DNA of 23,509 nt. It comes from Victivallis vadensis (lineage in GTDB: Bacteria > Verrucomicrobiota > Lentisphaeria > Victivallales > GWF2-50-93). The stretch covers positions 1 through 23,509 of the forward strand of contig DYRX01000029.1 of assembly GCA_020718525.1 (NCBI GenBank), written 5' to 3'. Below, in pieces: positions 1-7,587 of the stretch. The first letter of the stretch is position 1. Each line of letters opens with the position of its first letter. The notes under the pieces are model-generated. The model saw only the letters and a list, made by a program, of their open reading frames with translations. It ran no database searches and was not told the origin of the DNA. A program made the translations under genes and the position numbers.

Positions 1-87
1 AGCGATAGCGACTACGATTACGAAAATTATAAAAAATACAATTTCCTATACGATGAACTTAGATTTTTCACAGATCTGCTTCTCTGA
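1..87 (+). CDS. C-terminal fragment of a plus-strand gene, unidentified
   Basis: Frame 1 is open from the window edge to a TGA at 85-87 and encodes 28 residues, rich in Asp and Tyr at first (SDSDYDYENYKKYNF) and ending in hydrophobic FFTDLLL. The composition looks more like protein than frame 2, which is also open for about 32 codons. Nothing identifies a family. If real, the gene converges on the RND pump gene that ends at 229. Confidence 0.35.
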   Translation, partial: SDSDYDYENYKKYNFLYDELRFFTDLLL

Positions 88-169
88 ATTCAAATAGCGA
101 ACCTGCCAGCTCTGCCGTGGGACTCGAAAAGTTTGACATTCCAGGAAAGATGAGGCACTCGGCCTTGAC

Positions 170-191
170 CCGATTCTCGCGCGAAAATCGG
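170..191. other. Inverted repeat between convergent gene ends
   Basis: CCGATT and AATCGG pair as six base pairs, extended inward by TC/GA after one C-A mismatch, around a four-base GCGC centre. It lies 37 bases beyond the stop of the RND pump gene and could end transcription of the long minus-strand operon. Neither strand has a T-run after the stem, so it is not a classical intrinsic terminator. The rest of 88-228 shows nothing else I can support. Confidence 0.3.
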
Positions 192-228
192 ATTAGCCAT
201 TGCCTTCCTGCCTTTGTGTGAGAATTAT

Positions 229-3200
229 TCATCCTTTTAAGTTGCGGGGATCGCCCGTCTCAAATTTCTGAAGAGGAGACTTTCTCTGCATGCCTAGGAT
301 GCGCCGGATTCCGCCGGGGCTTCTGACAGTGTCAAAGATCAGAAAAAGGCAGGGGGAATATACGAGAGTAAGGACGGTTGAGACAGCCAGTCCGAAGATG
401 ACTACAATCGCCATTGGAGCCCACCATTGGCTTGACTCGGCGCCAGCGATCAGTTTTGGCGGGAACGAATGGATTTCCAGGCTCCATCCGACTGCCATTG
501 GAATCAGGCCAAGAATTGTTGTTACAGCGGTCAGAAGAACTGGTCTGAGTCTGAGCTTCCCCGCCCGCATCGAGGATTCGAATGGATCAAGCCCGGATTC
601 TTTCCCCTGCAGAATGCAGTCAATCAGGACGATTGAATTGTTCACGACGACCCCCGCGAGGCATATCACTCCGAGTCCGGTCATGATTATGCTGAAGCGC
701 ATGTCGAAGATGAGGAGGGAGCCGAGAACTCCGATGAATGAAAGAATGACCGAGCTCAAAATGATGAGCGGCAGGAGTACAGAGTTGAACTGAAGGACAA
801 GTATTATGAAAATCATTCCGACCGCCATGAAGAACGCCTTCAACAAAAAGTCGAAGTTTTCCTGCTGATCCTCGTTTTCTCCGCGATATTTGATCGTGTA
901 GCCAGGTGGGAGAGAAACCGCATCCAGAATTTTTCTTGCCGACTTGAGCACTTCGTCAACCCCGTAGCCCGGACGCACATCCGCCTCGATGCTTATCGTC
1001 CTGTTGAAGTTTTTCCGCCTGATCGTTCCATAACCTCTTGAGTAATCAAATTTTCCAAGACTGGACAGGGCAACCGGATGGGAGCCCTCGACGGGAATCT
1101 TCATCTTGAGAAGCGTATTTGCGTCCAGACGCTGATTTTCCGGAAGCCTCAATGTGATGTCGAATTCGTCCTCTCCCTCCCTGTATTTGCTCACTTCGAG
1201 CCCATTTATCGCGGTCCGGATGAAATCACCGATGCTCTTGGAGTCAAGCTTTAGCAGGGCGGCTCTTGTCCTGTCCACGATGAACCTCAATTCTGGGCGG
1301 GCGTCTTCGTAGTCATCCCGCAGATCGGTAAGTCCTGGGACATCGCGTATCAACCTTTTCATGTTTTCCGAAATCTGAGAAAGAATTTCAAAGTCGTCTC
1401 CACTCACTTCGATATTTATAGGGCTTCCGGTTTCAGGTCCCTCATCTTCGTTGCTGACGATGAGTTCGGCTCCTGGAAATCCGTCCTGCTCGGATCTTAT
1501 GATGGAGGCTATCTCGGTGGCGCGCTCGGGCGATGAAGATATTGCGATCTCCTCTTCGCTGTGGTCTTCAGCATTTGATCGGGTGCTCCCGACAGAAATT
1601 TTAATCCCCCTAGTTTCCAGAAGAGATCGGAGAAGTATCTCCATCGGTTCGGGATCCTTGTTCGCTGTTCTAATGATAATTTTCTCCGCACCCAAATCCT
1701 CTTTCTTCACATTGAATTGGGTGAATCCGGAAATGTTGATTCTGATGGCGTCTGAGACTTTTGTCGAACTGTATCTTCTTTTCTCGAAGTCCTCGAATTC
1801 GACCTGGATCGAGGCGAGATGCGTTCCTGATTCCCCGCCTTTGAAAAAGTTTCCTCCACCATTCCCGACGGTGCTCAAACAATGCCTGATGTCGCCGTAT
1901 TTCCTGATCCGAGCCTCGAGATTTCTCACAAGCGAGTCGGTCCGCTCTATTTCCGTGCCTTCTGGAAATTTGATCTGGACGCTTGTCCGTTTCGGATCTG
2001 TTTTAGGGAAGAGCTCGACCCCAGCCCCATATCTGCCAAAAACCAGAACGACAGATATGAAAATCATGCCGCCTATCAGAATTGTCTTGAACGGATTCGT
2101 CAGACAGACGCGCAAGACGGCGCAATATCCTTCGACCAATTTCATTCCCAGAAAATTCAAAAACGCGAAAAGTCCCCGAGAGGAGGGCGGAGACGCCGGC
2201 TTTACCGCCACGGCGCAAAGCGCTGGATTTATGAAGATTCCAACATAGAGAGATGCAAGCAGAGCAATTATGACGGTTTTAGGCAGAAATGACATGAATT
2301 TACCGATCGTGTCCGGCCAGTATAGCAGAGGAATGAATGCAACGACAGTGGTCAGTGTCGAGGTGATTACCGGAACGGCGATTTCCGAGGCACCAGTCTT
2401 CGAGGCCTGCTCGGCATTCATCCCCTCGCTTCTGTGCCTGAAAATATTTTCTACAATTACGATTCCGTTGTCAACAAGCATTCCCAGCGCAAGAATCAGG
2501 CTGAAAAGAACCATCATGTTGAGAGTGATGCCCAGAAATGTCATTGCCATGAAGCTCATCATCATTGAAAGGGGGATGGCTATCGAGACAAAGAGGCTGT
2601 TCCTGAAGCCCATCGCAAAAAAGAGGATGAAAAGGACAAGAAGAAGTCCGCTCACGATGTTGTTCTCGAGCTCGTAGATCATCTGGTATGTGTCCTCTGA
2701 AAGGTCGGAAGTGATCTTCCATTTCACGCCGCCAGGCAGTGTCGCCGTCTCCTCTTCGAGAATTTTCTTGACACCATCAATGACTTTAATTATGTTTGCT
2801 CCGGAGCGCTTCTGGATCATCAGAGAAACGCAGGGAAGGGAGTCAACTCTTGAAATTGTGAGCAAGTCTTTGTGTGCGTCTCGAATCGAGGCGAAGTCCG
2901 TCAGATAGATCGGCGCGCCGCTCTCGCTTGTCGTTGCAATCAGAGAGTTTATCTCGTCGGGTCTGACAAATTCGCCTGGCACACGGATTTGGAATTTTCC
3001 TCCCAGCATGTCAATGTTGCCTGCGGAAACAGTGGAATTCTCTCTGGAAAGAAGCTGTATAAGCCTGGCGGCGGAAATGCCGTATGAGTTGAGCCTGTCA
3101 ATGTCAATTTCAACTCTTATCTCCCGCTCTCTGTCGCCGAAGATTCCGGCTTCGAGCACGCCGGGGACGGTTTCGACCTTTTCGCGGATGTCCTCGACGG

Positions 3201-3666
3201 TCTTCTTCAGAAGCGATATGCTGTCGGTTCCAAAAAATGCGACGCTCATTATCGGGATGTCCGTGCTGAGATTCACTTCGCTCACCACTGGCTCGTCTAT
3301 GTCGTCTGGGATGTCCTCTCTGGCGAGATCAATCTTGTCCTTCACCTTCTGCACGGCGTCGTCAATGTTCTGATCCGGAAAGAATTCAATCGTCATGTTG
3401 CTGAACTCCTCGACAGATGTGGAACTGATCTCCTTGACCTTGTCGAGGCTTTTCATCTTCTTTTCCATGTGGATCGTGACCAGATTTTCGATCTCTTCTG
3501 GGGCGACGCCCTCGTATCTGGTGCTAACGAATACGAAGGGGACGGTTATGTCTGGGAAATTCTCCCGGGGAAGCGAGAAATAGCAGTAGATGCCTGCTAT
3601 GGAAAAGAATACGGCGGAGCAGAAGACCGCAACCCTGTTTTTTATCGCCAGATCGGTGAGAATCAC
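229..3666 (-). CDS. RND-family efflux transporter permease subunit
   Basis: This is an inner-membrane proton-driven exporter of 1145 residues, the usual length for the AcrB/hydrophobe-amphiphile-efflux group. The N-terminus (MILTDLAIKNRVAVF) is the typical first helix, followed by a periplasmic porter region to about residue 335. A helix cluster at about 336-490 contains GMLVDNGIVIVENI at 395-408. Asp399 matches the first proton-relay Asp of AcrB; the second is Asn400, a substitution seen in many RND subfamilies. The second half repeats the fold, with conserved GVVVNNSIVLID near the C-terminal helices. Translation starts at a GTG that overlaps the adaptor stop by 4 bases (GTGA), so the two are probably translationally coupled. 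Substrate is unknown (drugs, lipids or metabolites), and no outer-membrane TolC-like gene is in the window. A heavy-metal CusA role is less likely, judging only from general similarity. Confidence 0.95.
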   Translation of the reverse strand: MILTDLAIKNRVAVFCSAVFFSIAGIYCYFSLPRENFPDITVPFVFVSTRYEGVAPEEIENLVTIHMEKKMKSLDKVKEISSTSVEEFSNMTIEFFPDQNIDDAVQKVKDKIDLAREDIPDDIDEPVVSEVNLSTDIPIMSVAFFGTDSISLLKKTVEDIREKVETVPGVLEAGIFGDREREIRVEIDIDRLNSYGISAARLIQLLSRENSTVSAGNIDMLGGKFQIRVPGEFVRPDEINSLIATTSESGAPIYLTDFASIRDAHKDLLTISRVDSLPCVSLMIQKRSGANIIKVIDGVKKILEEETATLPGGVKWKITSDLSEDTYQMIYELENNIVSGLLLVLFILFFAMGFRNSLFVSIAIPLSMMMSFMAMTFLGITLNMMVLFSLILALGMLVDNGIVIVENIFRHRSEGMNAEQASKTGASEIAVPVITSTLTTVVAFIPLLYWPDTIGKFMSFLPKTVIIALLASLYVGIFINPALCAVAVKPASPPSSRGLFAFLNFLGMKLVEGYCAVLRVCLTNPFKTILIGGMIFISVVLVFGRYGAGVELFPKTDPKRTSVQIKFPEGTEIERTDSLVRNLEARIRKYGDIRHCLSTVGNGGGNFFKGGESGTHLASIQVEFEDFEKRRYSSTKVSDAIRINISGFTQFNVKKEDLGAEKIIIRTANKDPEPMEILLRSLLETRGIKISVGSTRSNAEDHSEEEIAISSSPERATEIASIIRSEQDGFPGAELIVSNEDEGPETGSPINIEVSGDDFEILSQISENMKRLIRDVPGLTDLRDDYEDARPELRFIVDRTRAALLKLDSKSIGDFIRTAINGLEVSKYREGEDEFDITLRLPENQRLDANTLLKMKIPVEGSHPVALSSLGKFDYSRGYGTIRRKNFNRTISIEADVRPGYGVDEVLKSARKILDAVSLPPGYTIKYRGENEDQQENFDFLLKAFFMAVGMIFIILVLQFNSVLLPLIILSSVILSFIGVLGSLLIFDMRFSIIMTGLGVICLAGVVVNNSIVLIDCILQGKESGLDPFESSMRAGKLRLRPVLLTAVTTILGLIPMAVGWSLEIHSFPPKLIAGAESSQWWAPMAIVVIFGLAVSTVLTLVYSPCLFLIFDTVRSPGGIRRILGMQRKSPLQKFETGDPRNLKG

Positions 3667-4772
3667 TGGAGCGTCTCCGTCTTTCTCACGATCAGATCGT
3701 CGTTCTCATTGAGAAGCCTGTGGCCGTCAACGACAAGCATCTCTCCGGCTGAAAGTCCTTCCAGCACCAAAGCCTTGGTCCCGCTAACCATGCCAAGCTT
3801 GATTTCGCGCAGTCTCGCCTTTCCATCCTTGCCGGCGATATATACATAATGCCCCTCATATTTGGGCATTACAGCGACAAGCGGCACCATAATGACATCT
3901 TTGATCGGCAATTTATCTACACGGACTCTGGCAATCATTCCCGGACGGAGAATCTGCTCTTCATTCGATGATTCGAGCTCCGTCCTGTATGAAAGAGAGC
4001 TCATCTCCGCTGACTTGGCGACAAAAATAGTCTTGCCGGTGAAGGTTTTAATTGGGATTGCGTCAAGCCTGAACGGGATAGGCAGATCTAGCCTGACGCC
4101 GGCAATGTCCTTTTCCGGAATTGAAAAGAGCAGTTTGACTTTGTCAATCCGCTCTATCGTCGCCACATGAGTGCCGGGCTGGACGTATTCGCCAAGCTCG
4201 ACGGGGCGTTCGTCCAAATATCCACTCAGGGGACTGCGAATTTCGCATTTTTCGAGGCTTGCCTCGGCGATCTCCAGATCTGCCTGGCTGGAGCTGAGCA
4301 AATTTTTCGCGTCTTCAAGGTCTTTTTCAGAAATGCTCTTTGCAGTGAAGAGCTTCGACTTTCTGTCAAAATTCTGCCTGGCGAGCTCGAGATCCGCCGC
4401 CGCCTTGTCTCTTTCCGCCTTGTATGCTTTGGAATCAATCTTCATGATGATCTGGCCTTCCGAAAGCTTGTCTCCCTTTTCAGCCAGTATCTCGAGAATC
4501 CTGCCGGAAATTTCTGACGAGATTTTAACTGTCGCCCAAGATTTAAGCAGTCCTGGAATCTCGATTGTATCGGTAAAATCGCAGGGAGCGATTTCCATAG
4601 CCAGGACGGGGATCTTCTTTTTTGCCTCCTTAGCCTGGACGATTTCGTCCTTTTTGCTCATTGTCAGTGCAAAAATTGCGATCATTGCGATCTGGCAAAG
4701 AAGAAAGATGGATGCAATGACATTGAAGCCAAGTCCAAATGTGGATCTTTTTTTTTCGTCAGTCAAGTTCAT
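3663..4772 (-). CDS. RND efflux periplasmic adaptor (HlyD/AcrA family)
   Basis: This is the membrane-fusion subunit linking the RND pump to an outer-membrane channel. From the ATG at 4772 it is 369 residues. It has a short basic cytoplasmic start, one hydrophobic helix (about 17-37), a lipoyl-like half ending in SEISGRILEILAEKGDKL, an alpha-helical hairpin rich in Lys, Glu and Ala, the second lipoyl half (CEIRSPLSGYLDERPVELGE), a beta-barrel and a membrane-proximal domain (LRPGMIARVRV, AVMPKYEGHYVYI). A TTG at 4820 would add 16 residues and lies only 6 bases after the kinase stop. I prefer the ATG because the extension has no good ribosome site and puts LQPELSYANSGNK before the anchor; a weak GGAA precedes the ATG. 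An A9 tract encodes residues 6-9. Confidence 0.93.
   Translation of the reverse strand: MNLTDEKKRSTFGLGFNVIASIFLLCQIAMIAIFALTMSKKDEIVQAKEAKKKIPVLAMEIAPCDFTDTIEIPGLLKSWATVKISSEISGRILEILAEKGDKLSEGQIIMKIDSKAYKAERDKAAADLELARQNFDRKSKLFTAKSISEKDLEDAKNLLSSSQADLEIAEASLEKCEIRSPLSGYLDERPVELGEYVQPGTHVATIERIDKVKLLFSIPEKDIAGVRLDLPIPFRLDAIPIKTFTGKTIFVAKSAEMSSLSYRTELESSNEEQILRPGMIARVRVDKLPIKDVIMVPLVAVMPKYEGHYVYIAGKDGKARLREIKLGMVSGTKALVLEGLSAGEMLVVDGHRLLNENDDLIVRKTETLQ
4748..4756 (-). repeat. A9 homopolymer in adaptor codons 6-9
   Basis: Nine T on the plus strand are nine A in the coding strand, read as GAA AAA AAA AGA (Glu-Lys-Lys-Arg). The same 12-base codon string sits at codons 6-9 of the DNA methyltransferase (13792-13800). 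Such tracts can slip in replication or transcription; whether this one does is unknown. Confidence 0.6.
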
Positions 4773-4826
4773 TTTATTTCCAGAGTTTGCGTATGATAGT
4801 TCAGGTTGGAGAAAAATCAATTCATT

Positions 4827-5999
4827 TCATTTTTCATCCGAGGGAGGGGGGAGCATCTTTGTCCTCTTATTCGGGGATGGGAACTTGATCGTGAAAGTCG
4901 CCCCCTTGCCCGGAGAGCTCTCGAGCGAGAGACTGGCGCCATGCTCCCTTACAATTCTATCCACAATCACTAGTCCAAGTCCTCCTCCATTCTTCTTTGT
5001 CGTGAAATATGGATTGAAAATCCGTCCGATCTGATCCGGAGCGATGCCGACGCCTTCGTCTTTGAAAGAAAGGGAAATCGCGTCGTCGTCTGCAGAGCAG
5101 GTTATGAGGAGGCTTCCCCCGCCTGGCATCGCCTGTGCGGCATTCCTGATGATGTTGAAGAATGCCTGCCTCAACTGCTCCGGATCGGCGCTTATCTGTG
5201 GAAGCTTGCTCGGACTTATGCAGTTCACGCTTATCATCCTGTCTGCAAGCTCCTCCTTCGTGAATGAAAGCACTTCCGAAACAATGTCCATCAGCGAAAC
5301 TTTGCTCAGGCGCAGTGGGGTCGGACGCACAGCCCTCAAGAAGTCTCTGATGATCATGTCAAGCCTGCTAATTTCATTTTCGGCGGCGCGAAGAAGCTCT
5401 AGCGCCTTGGACAGATCGTTTTTCTTAGGCTTTCCCGCTGAAAGGAGGCGGCCTAGCAGTTGGAGATTCAGGCTGAGGCTGTTCAGAGGATTCCCAAGCT
5501 CGTGGGCTACGCCAGCGGCAAGTAGCGAAACAAGCTGGTTCTTTTCGCTCTCGACGCGCTTTTCGGTGTTCCGCCTCGATTCGGTGATGTCCTGGAGAAT
5601 TATGATGGCGCTTCCTTTTTCCTCCTCATTGGGAAGCATGTAGAAAAGAAGAAATTTGTGCTCCGGATAGCGTATTTCAATTTCCTGGCGGGAAGCTCCG
5701 AACCAATCATTGCTTTTTCTGCCCAGAATTTCGTTCCAGGGAATATCTCTTATGAATCGGCTCACAGGCTCGTTTTCTATCTGCTCGGGGAGCCCAAGCA
5801 TTTCGATCGCCGAGCGGTTGGCCTGCACGATCCTGTGCTCTCCATCAATGACCATTACACCATCTCGGATCGCGTTGAAGACAGATTTGAGAAGCCCCCT
5901 CTCCCTGTTTTTTCTAGCAATATATGCCCGCAGATCCTTGCGCTCAGAAGGATCTAGTTTTCCAATTATCTTTTCAAAAAATATTCTGTCTGAAATCAC
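4827..5999 (-). CDS. Soluble PAS-domain sensor histidine kinase (NtrB-like)
   Basis: This kinase of 390 residues has no membrane segment, so it should sense a cytoplasmic signal. A PAS domain spans about residues 35-140 (GVMVIDGEHRIVQAN, ending IILQDITESRR). The dimerisation helix carries AAGVAHELGNPLNSL with the phospho-acceptor His166. The ATPase domain shows the N box (FFNIIRNAAQAM, about 280-291), G1 (DEGVGI, 314-319), the F box (NPYFTTK) and G2 (GGGLGLVI, 338-345). The start is a GTG preceded by GGAGA at good spacing, 19 bases after the ribD stop. No response regulator is in the window, so the partner is unlinked. Lying directly upstream of the efflux pair, it may help control or respond to that pump, but only gene order suggests this. 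Confidence 0.93.
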   Translation of the reverse strand: MISDRIFFEKIIGKLDPSERKDLRAYIARKNRERGLLKSVFNAIRDGVMVIDGEHRIVQANRSAIEMLGLPEQIENEPVSRFIRDIPWNEILGRKSNDWFGASRQEIEIRYPEHKFLLFYMLPNEEEKGSAIIILQDITESRRNTEKRVESEKNQLVSLLAAGVAHELGNPLNSLSLNLQLLGRLLSAGKPKKNDLSKALELLRAAENEISRLDMIIRDFLRAVRPTPLRLSKVSLMDIVSEVLSFTKEELADRMISVNCISPSKLPQISADPEQLRQAFFNIIRNAAQAMPGGGSLLITCSADDDAISLSFKDEGVGIAPDQIGRIFNPYFTTKKNGGGLGLVIVDRIVREHGASLSLESSPGKGATFTIKFPSPNKRTKMLPPPSDEK

Positions 6000-6018
6000 C
6001 GATGTCTCCGTGTTAATT

Positions 6019-7056
6019 TCAAACCAGCGCCCTCACGATGAGATCGCCTCCGAGCCTGCGCACGCTCATGTTTTCCAGTTTGACCGCCGAATCCAGCCCC
6101 CTTAAAGAACCGCCACCCACGACCGGAAGGCTCGCATTGCCGCCAAGAATCCTGGGGGCAATGTGGAACTCTACCCGGTTTACGACTCCCGCCCCCAGGA
6201 CTGAGTCTGCAAGCTCTCCACCTCCCTCGACAAGAAGTGAAACTACGTTTTCCGCGCCAAGCCGGAGCATCAGAGCTTTCCATTCTCCCTCGCTTCTAGC
6301 CTCAAGCGGCTCCGGCGGCATGCCCGGCGGCAGAATTTTTGCGAGCTCCTCCGCGCTGAGCGAACTTGTAGCTACAAGCCGTCTCGGAGTCTTTTTGAAC
6401 TTTCCTGTCCTGACGTTCAGAGATGGACGATCCTTCAGCGCAGTCGCAGATCCGACCAGAACGGCGTCTGAACAGAGGCGCAGAAAATCAACGCGCCTTC
6501 GCGCCAATGGTCCGCTTATCCATTTCGAAGTTCCATCGTGATCTGCGATTTTCCCGTCCAATGTCATTGCCATTTTAAGCGTGACGAACGGCGTACCGTG
6601 CTGTATCCAATGAAAAAATGACTCATTGAGCTCCCGGCACTCATTTTCAAGAATGCCGCAGGCTGTCTCGATCCCGGCGCGATTCAGAATCTCAAATCCC
6701 CTGCCAGAATGCCTGGTATTAGGATCGCAAGTTCCTGCCACTACACGCTTTATGCCTTTTGCTATGATCGCGTCAACGCAGGGCGGCGTCCTGCCATGCG
6801 TAGAACATGGTTCGAGGGTCACATACAAAGTGGCTCCGGCGCAGTCGCCTTCTGCCAGGGAGCTGAAAGCGTTGATCTCGGCGTGGGCGCCGCCTGCCTT
6901 CTCATGAAATCCCGAGCCGATCATTTCCGAATCTCTTACAACTACGGCGCCAACTGCCGGATTTGGACTTGTCCTTCCAAGCCCCTTCATCGCGAGGCGC
7001 AAAGCCTTGCGCATCCATTTCACATCTTCCTTCCGCGCTTCTGGAGACAAGCTCAT
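6019..7056 (-). CDS. ribD: Bifunctional riboflavin deaminase/reductase RibD
   Basis: RibD performs two successive cytosolic steps of riboflavin synthesis: deamination of the diaminopyrimidine made from GTP, then NADPH reduction of its ribosyl group. The 345-residue length is normal for the two-domain enzyme. The deaminase domain (about 10-150) shows the zinc site: HAE at 58-60, Cys84 in LEPCSTHGRTPPC, and Cys93. The reductase domain (about 155-345) shows TLKMAMTLDGKIA, the GSATALKDRPSLNVR substrate loop and LLVEGGGELADSVL before the C-terminal APRILGG. The ATG lies 4 bases after the pentapeptide gene stop. No other rib gene is nearby, so the pathway is dispersed, and ribD is probably co-transcribed with the kinase and efflux genes. 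Confidence 0.96.
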   Translation of the reverse strand: MSLSPEARKEDVKWMRKALRLAMKGLGRTSPNPAVGAVVVRDSEMIGSGFHEKAGGAHAEINAFSSLAEGDCAGATLYVTLEPCSTHGRTPPCVDAIIAKGIKRVVAGTCDPNTRHSGRGFEILNRAGIETACGILENECRELNESFFHWIQHGTPFVTLKMAMTLDGKIADHDGTSKWISGPLARRRVDFLRLCSDAVLVGSATALKDRPSLNVRTGKFKKTPRRLVATSSLSAEELAKILPPGMPPEPLEARSEGEWKALMLRLGAENVVSLLVEGGGELADSVLGAGVVNRVEFHIAPRILGGNASLPVVGGGSLRGLDSAVKLENMSVRRLGGDLIVRALV

Positions 7057-7060
7057 CTTC

Positions 7061-7522
7061 TCACTTTTTAAGGAAATAAAATAGAAGTCCGCCCACGCTC
7101 AGTCCGTAAAGAGAAATAAACGTCACAAACAAGACTTTCAGGCGCCGTTCCGCCTTCACAAGCCTGTCCAATGATTTCCCGTTGAAAAGCGTCGCATCAA
7201 AGCGGCACTTGTCAAAACTGCAGTGGGAAAAGTCGCAGTCGTTGAACTTGCTTTTCGAGAAACAGCTCTCCTTGACAAAAAGCAGTGCGGGCTTCGATCC
7301 GAAATTGATTCCATTCAACCTGCATTCCGTGAGAGAGCTGTCGTTCACTGACAGATTATGCATGACGCAGTTTTTCAAAAATGAATTCGTCATGTTCGAC
7401 TTCATGAATTCACAGCTCGCCATTCTGCAGTCGTCGAAGATCAGTTTCGAGAGATTTGCGTCGTTTAGCCTGTTGGCTTTGAGCCTTTCCGAAATGTGAT
7501 GCGCCAGCGCTGATCCGTCCAT
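7061..7522 (-). CDS. Pentapeptide-repeat-like protein with C-terminal membrane helix
   Basis: This protein has 153 residues. Residues about 17-112 have a five-residue periodicity with Leu, Phe or Met at the central position (ANLSK, CRFDA, CDFSH, CSFDK) and many Cys and Asn, as expected of a right-handed pentapeptide-repeat beta-helix. The repeat is interrupted near 75-85. A basic linker (LVKAERRLK) leads to one hydrophobic helix (about 129-150) ending in LKK, so the repeat domain should be cytoplasmic and tail-anchored. A near-perfect AAGGAGGA ribosome site precedes the ATG, and a strong promoter candidate lies just upstream (7559-7587). Some pentapeptide proteins (Qnr, MfpA) protect DNA gyrase; the membrane anchor argues against assuming that here. 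Function is unknown. Confidence 0.85.
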   Translation of the reverse strand: MDGSALAHHISERLKANRLNDANLSKLIFDDCRMASCEFMKSNMTNSFLKNCVMHNLSVNDSSLTECRLNGINFGSKPALLFVKESCFSKSKFNDCDFSHCSFDKCRFDATLFNGKSLDRLVKAERRLKVLFVTFISLYGLSVGGLLFYFLKK

Positions 7523-7558
7523 AGAATCCTCCTTTCAATGCATGTGCCACGCCAGAAG

Positions 7559-7587
7559 AGTATATCGCACGCTTCACTCTTTTTCAA
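7559..7587 (-). promoter_or_regulatory. Sigma70-type promoter for the pentapeptide-ribD-kinase-efflux segment
   Basis: On the minus strand TTGAAA (7587-7582) and TATACT (7564-7559) are separated by exactly 17 bases, each matching the sigma70 consensus at five of six positions. Start of transcription would fall near 7552, giving a leader of about 30 bases with the strong ribosome site before the ATG at 7522. The -35 box lies in the last codons of the glycosyltransferase gene. This would uncouple the five downstream genes from the two cell-envelope genes upstream. Confidence 0.6.

Noticed and set aside
1451..2248. A 265-codon plus-strand reading frame opposite the RND pump gene
   Set aside because: It lies wholly antisense to a strongly conserved RND gene, has Ser-rich composition typical of mirrored coding sequence and shows no recognisable motif.
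4171..5034. A 287-codon plus-strand reading frame across the adaptor and kinase genes
   Set aside because: It is antisense to two well-supported genes and its composition mirrors their codons.
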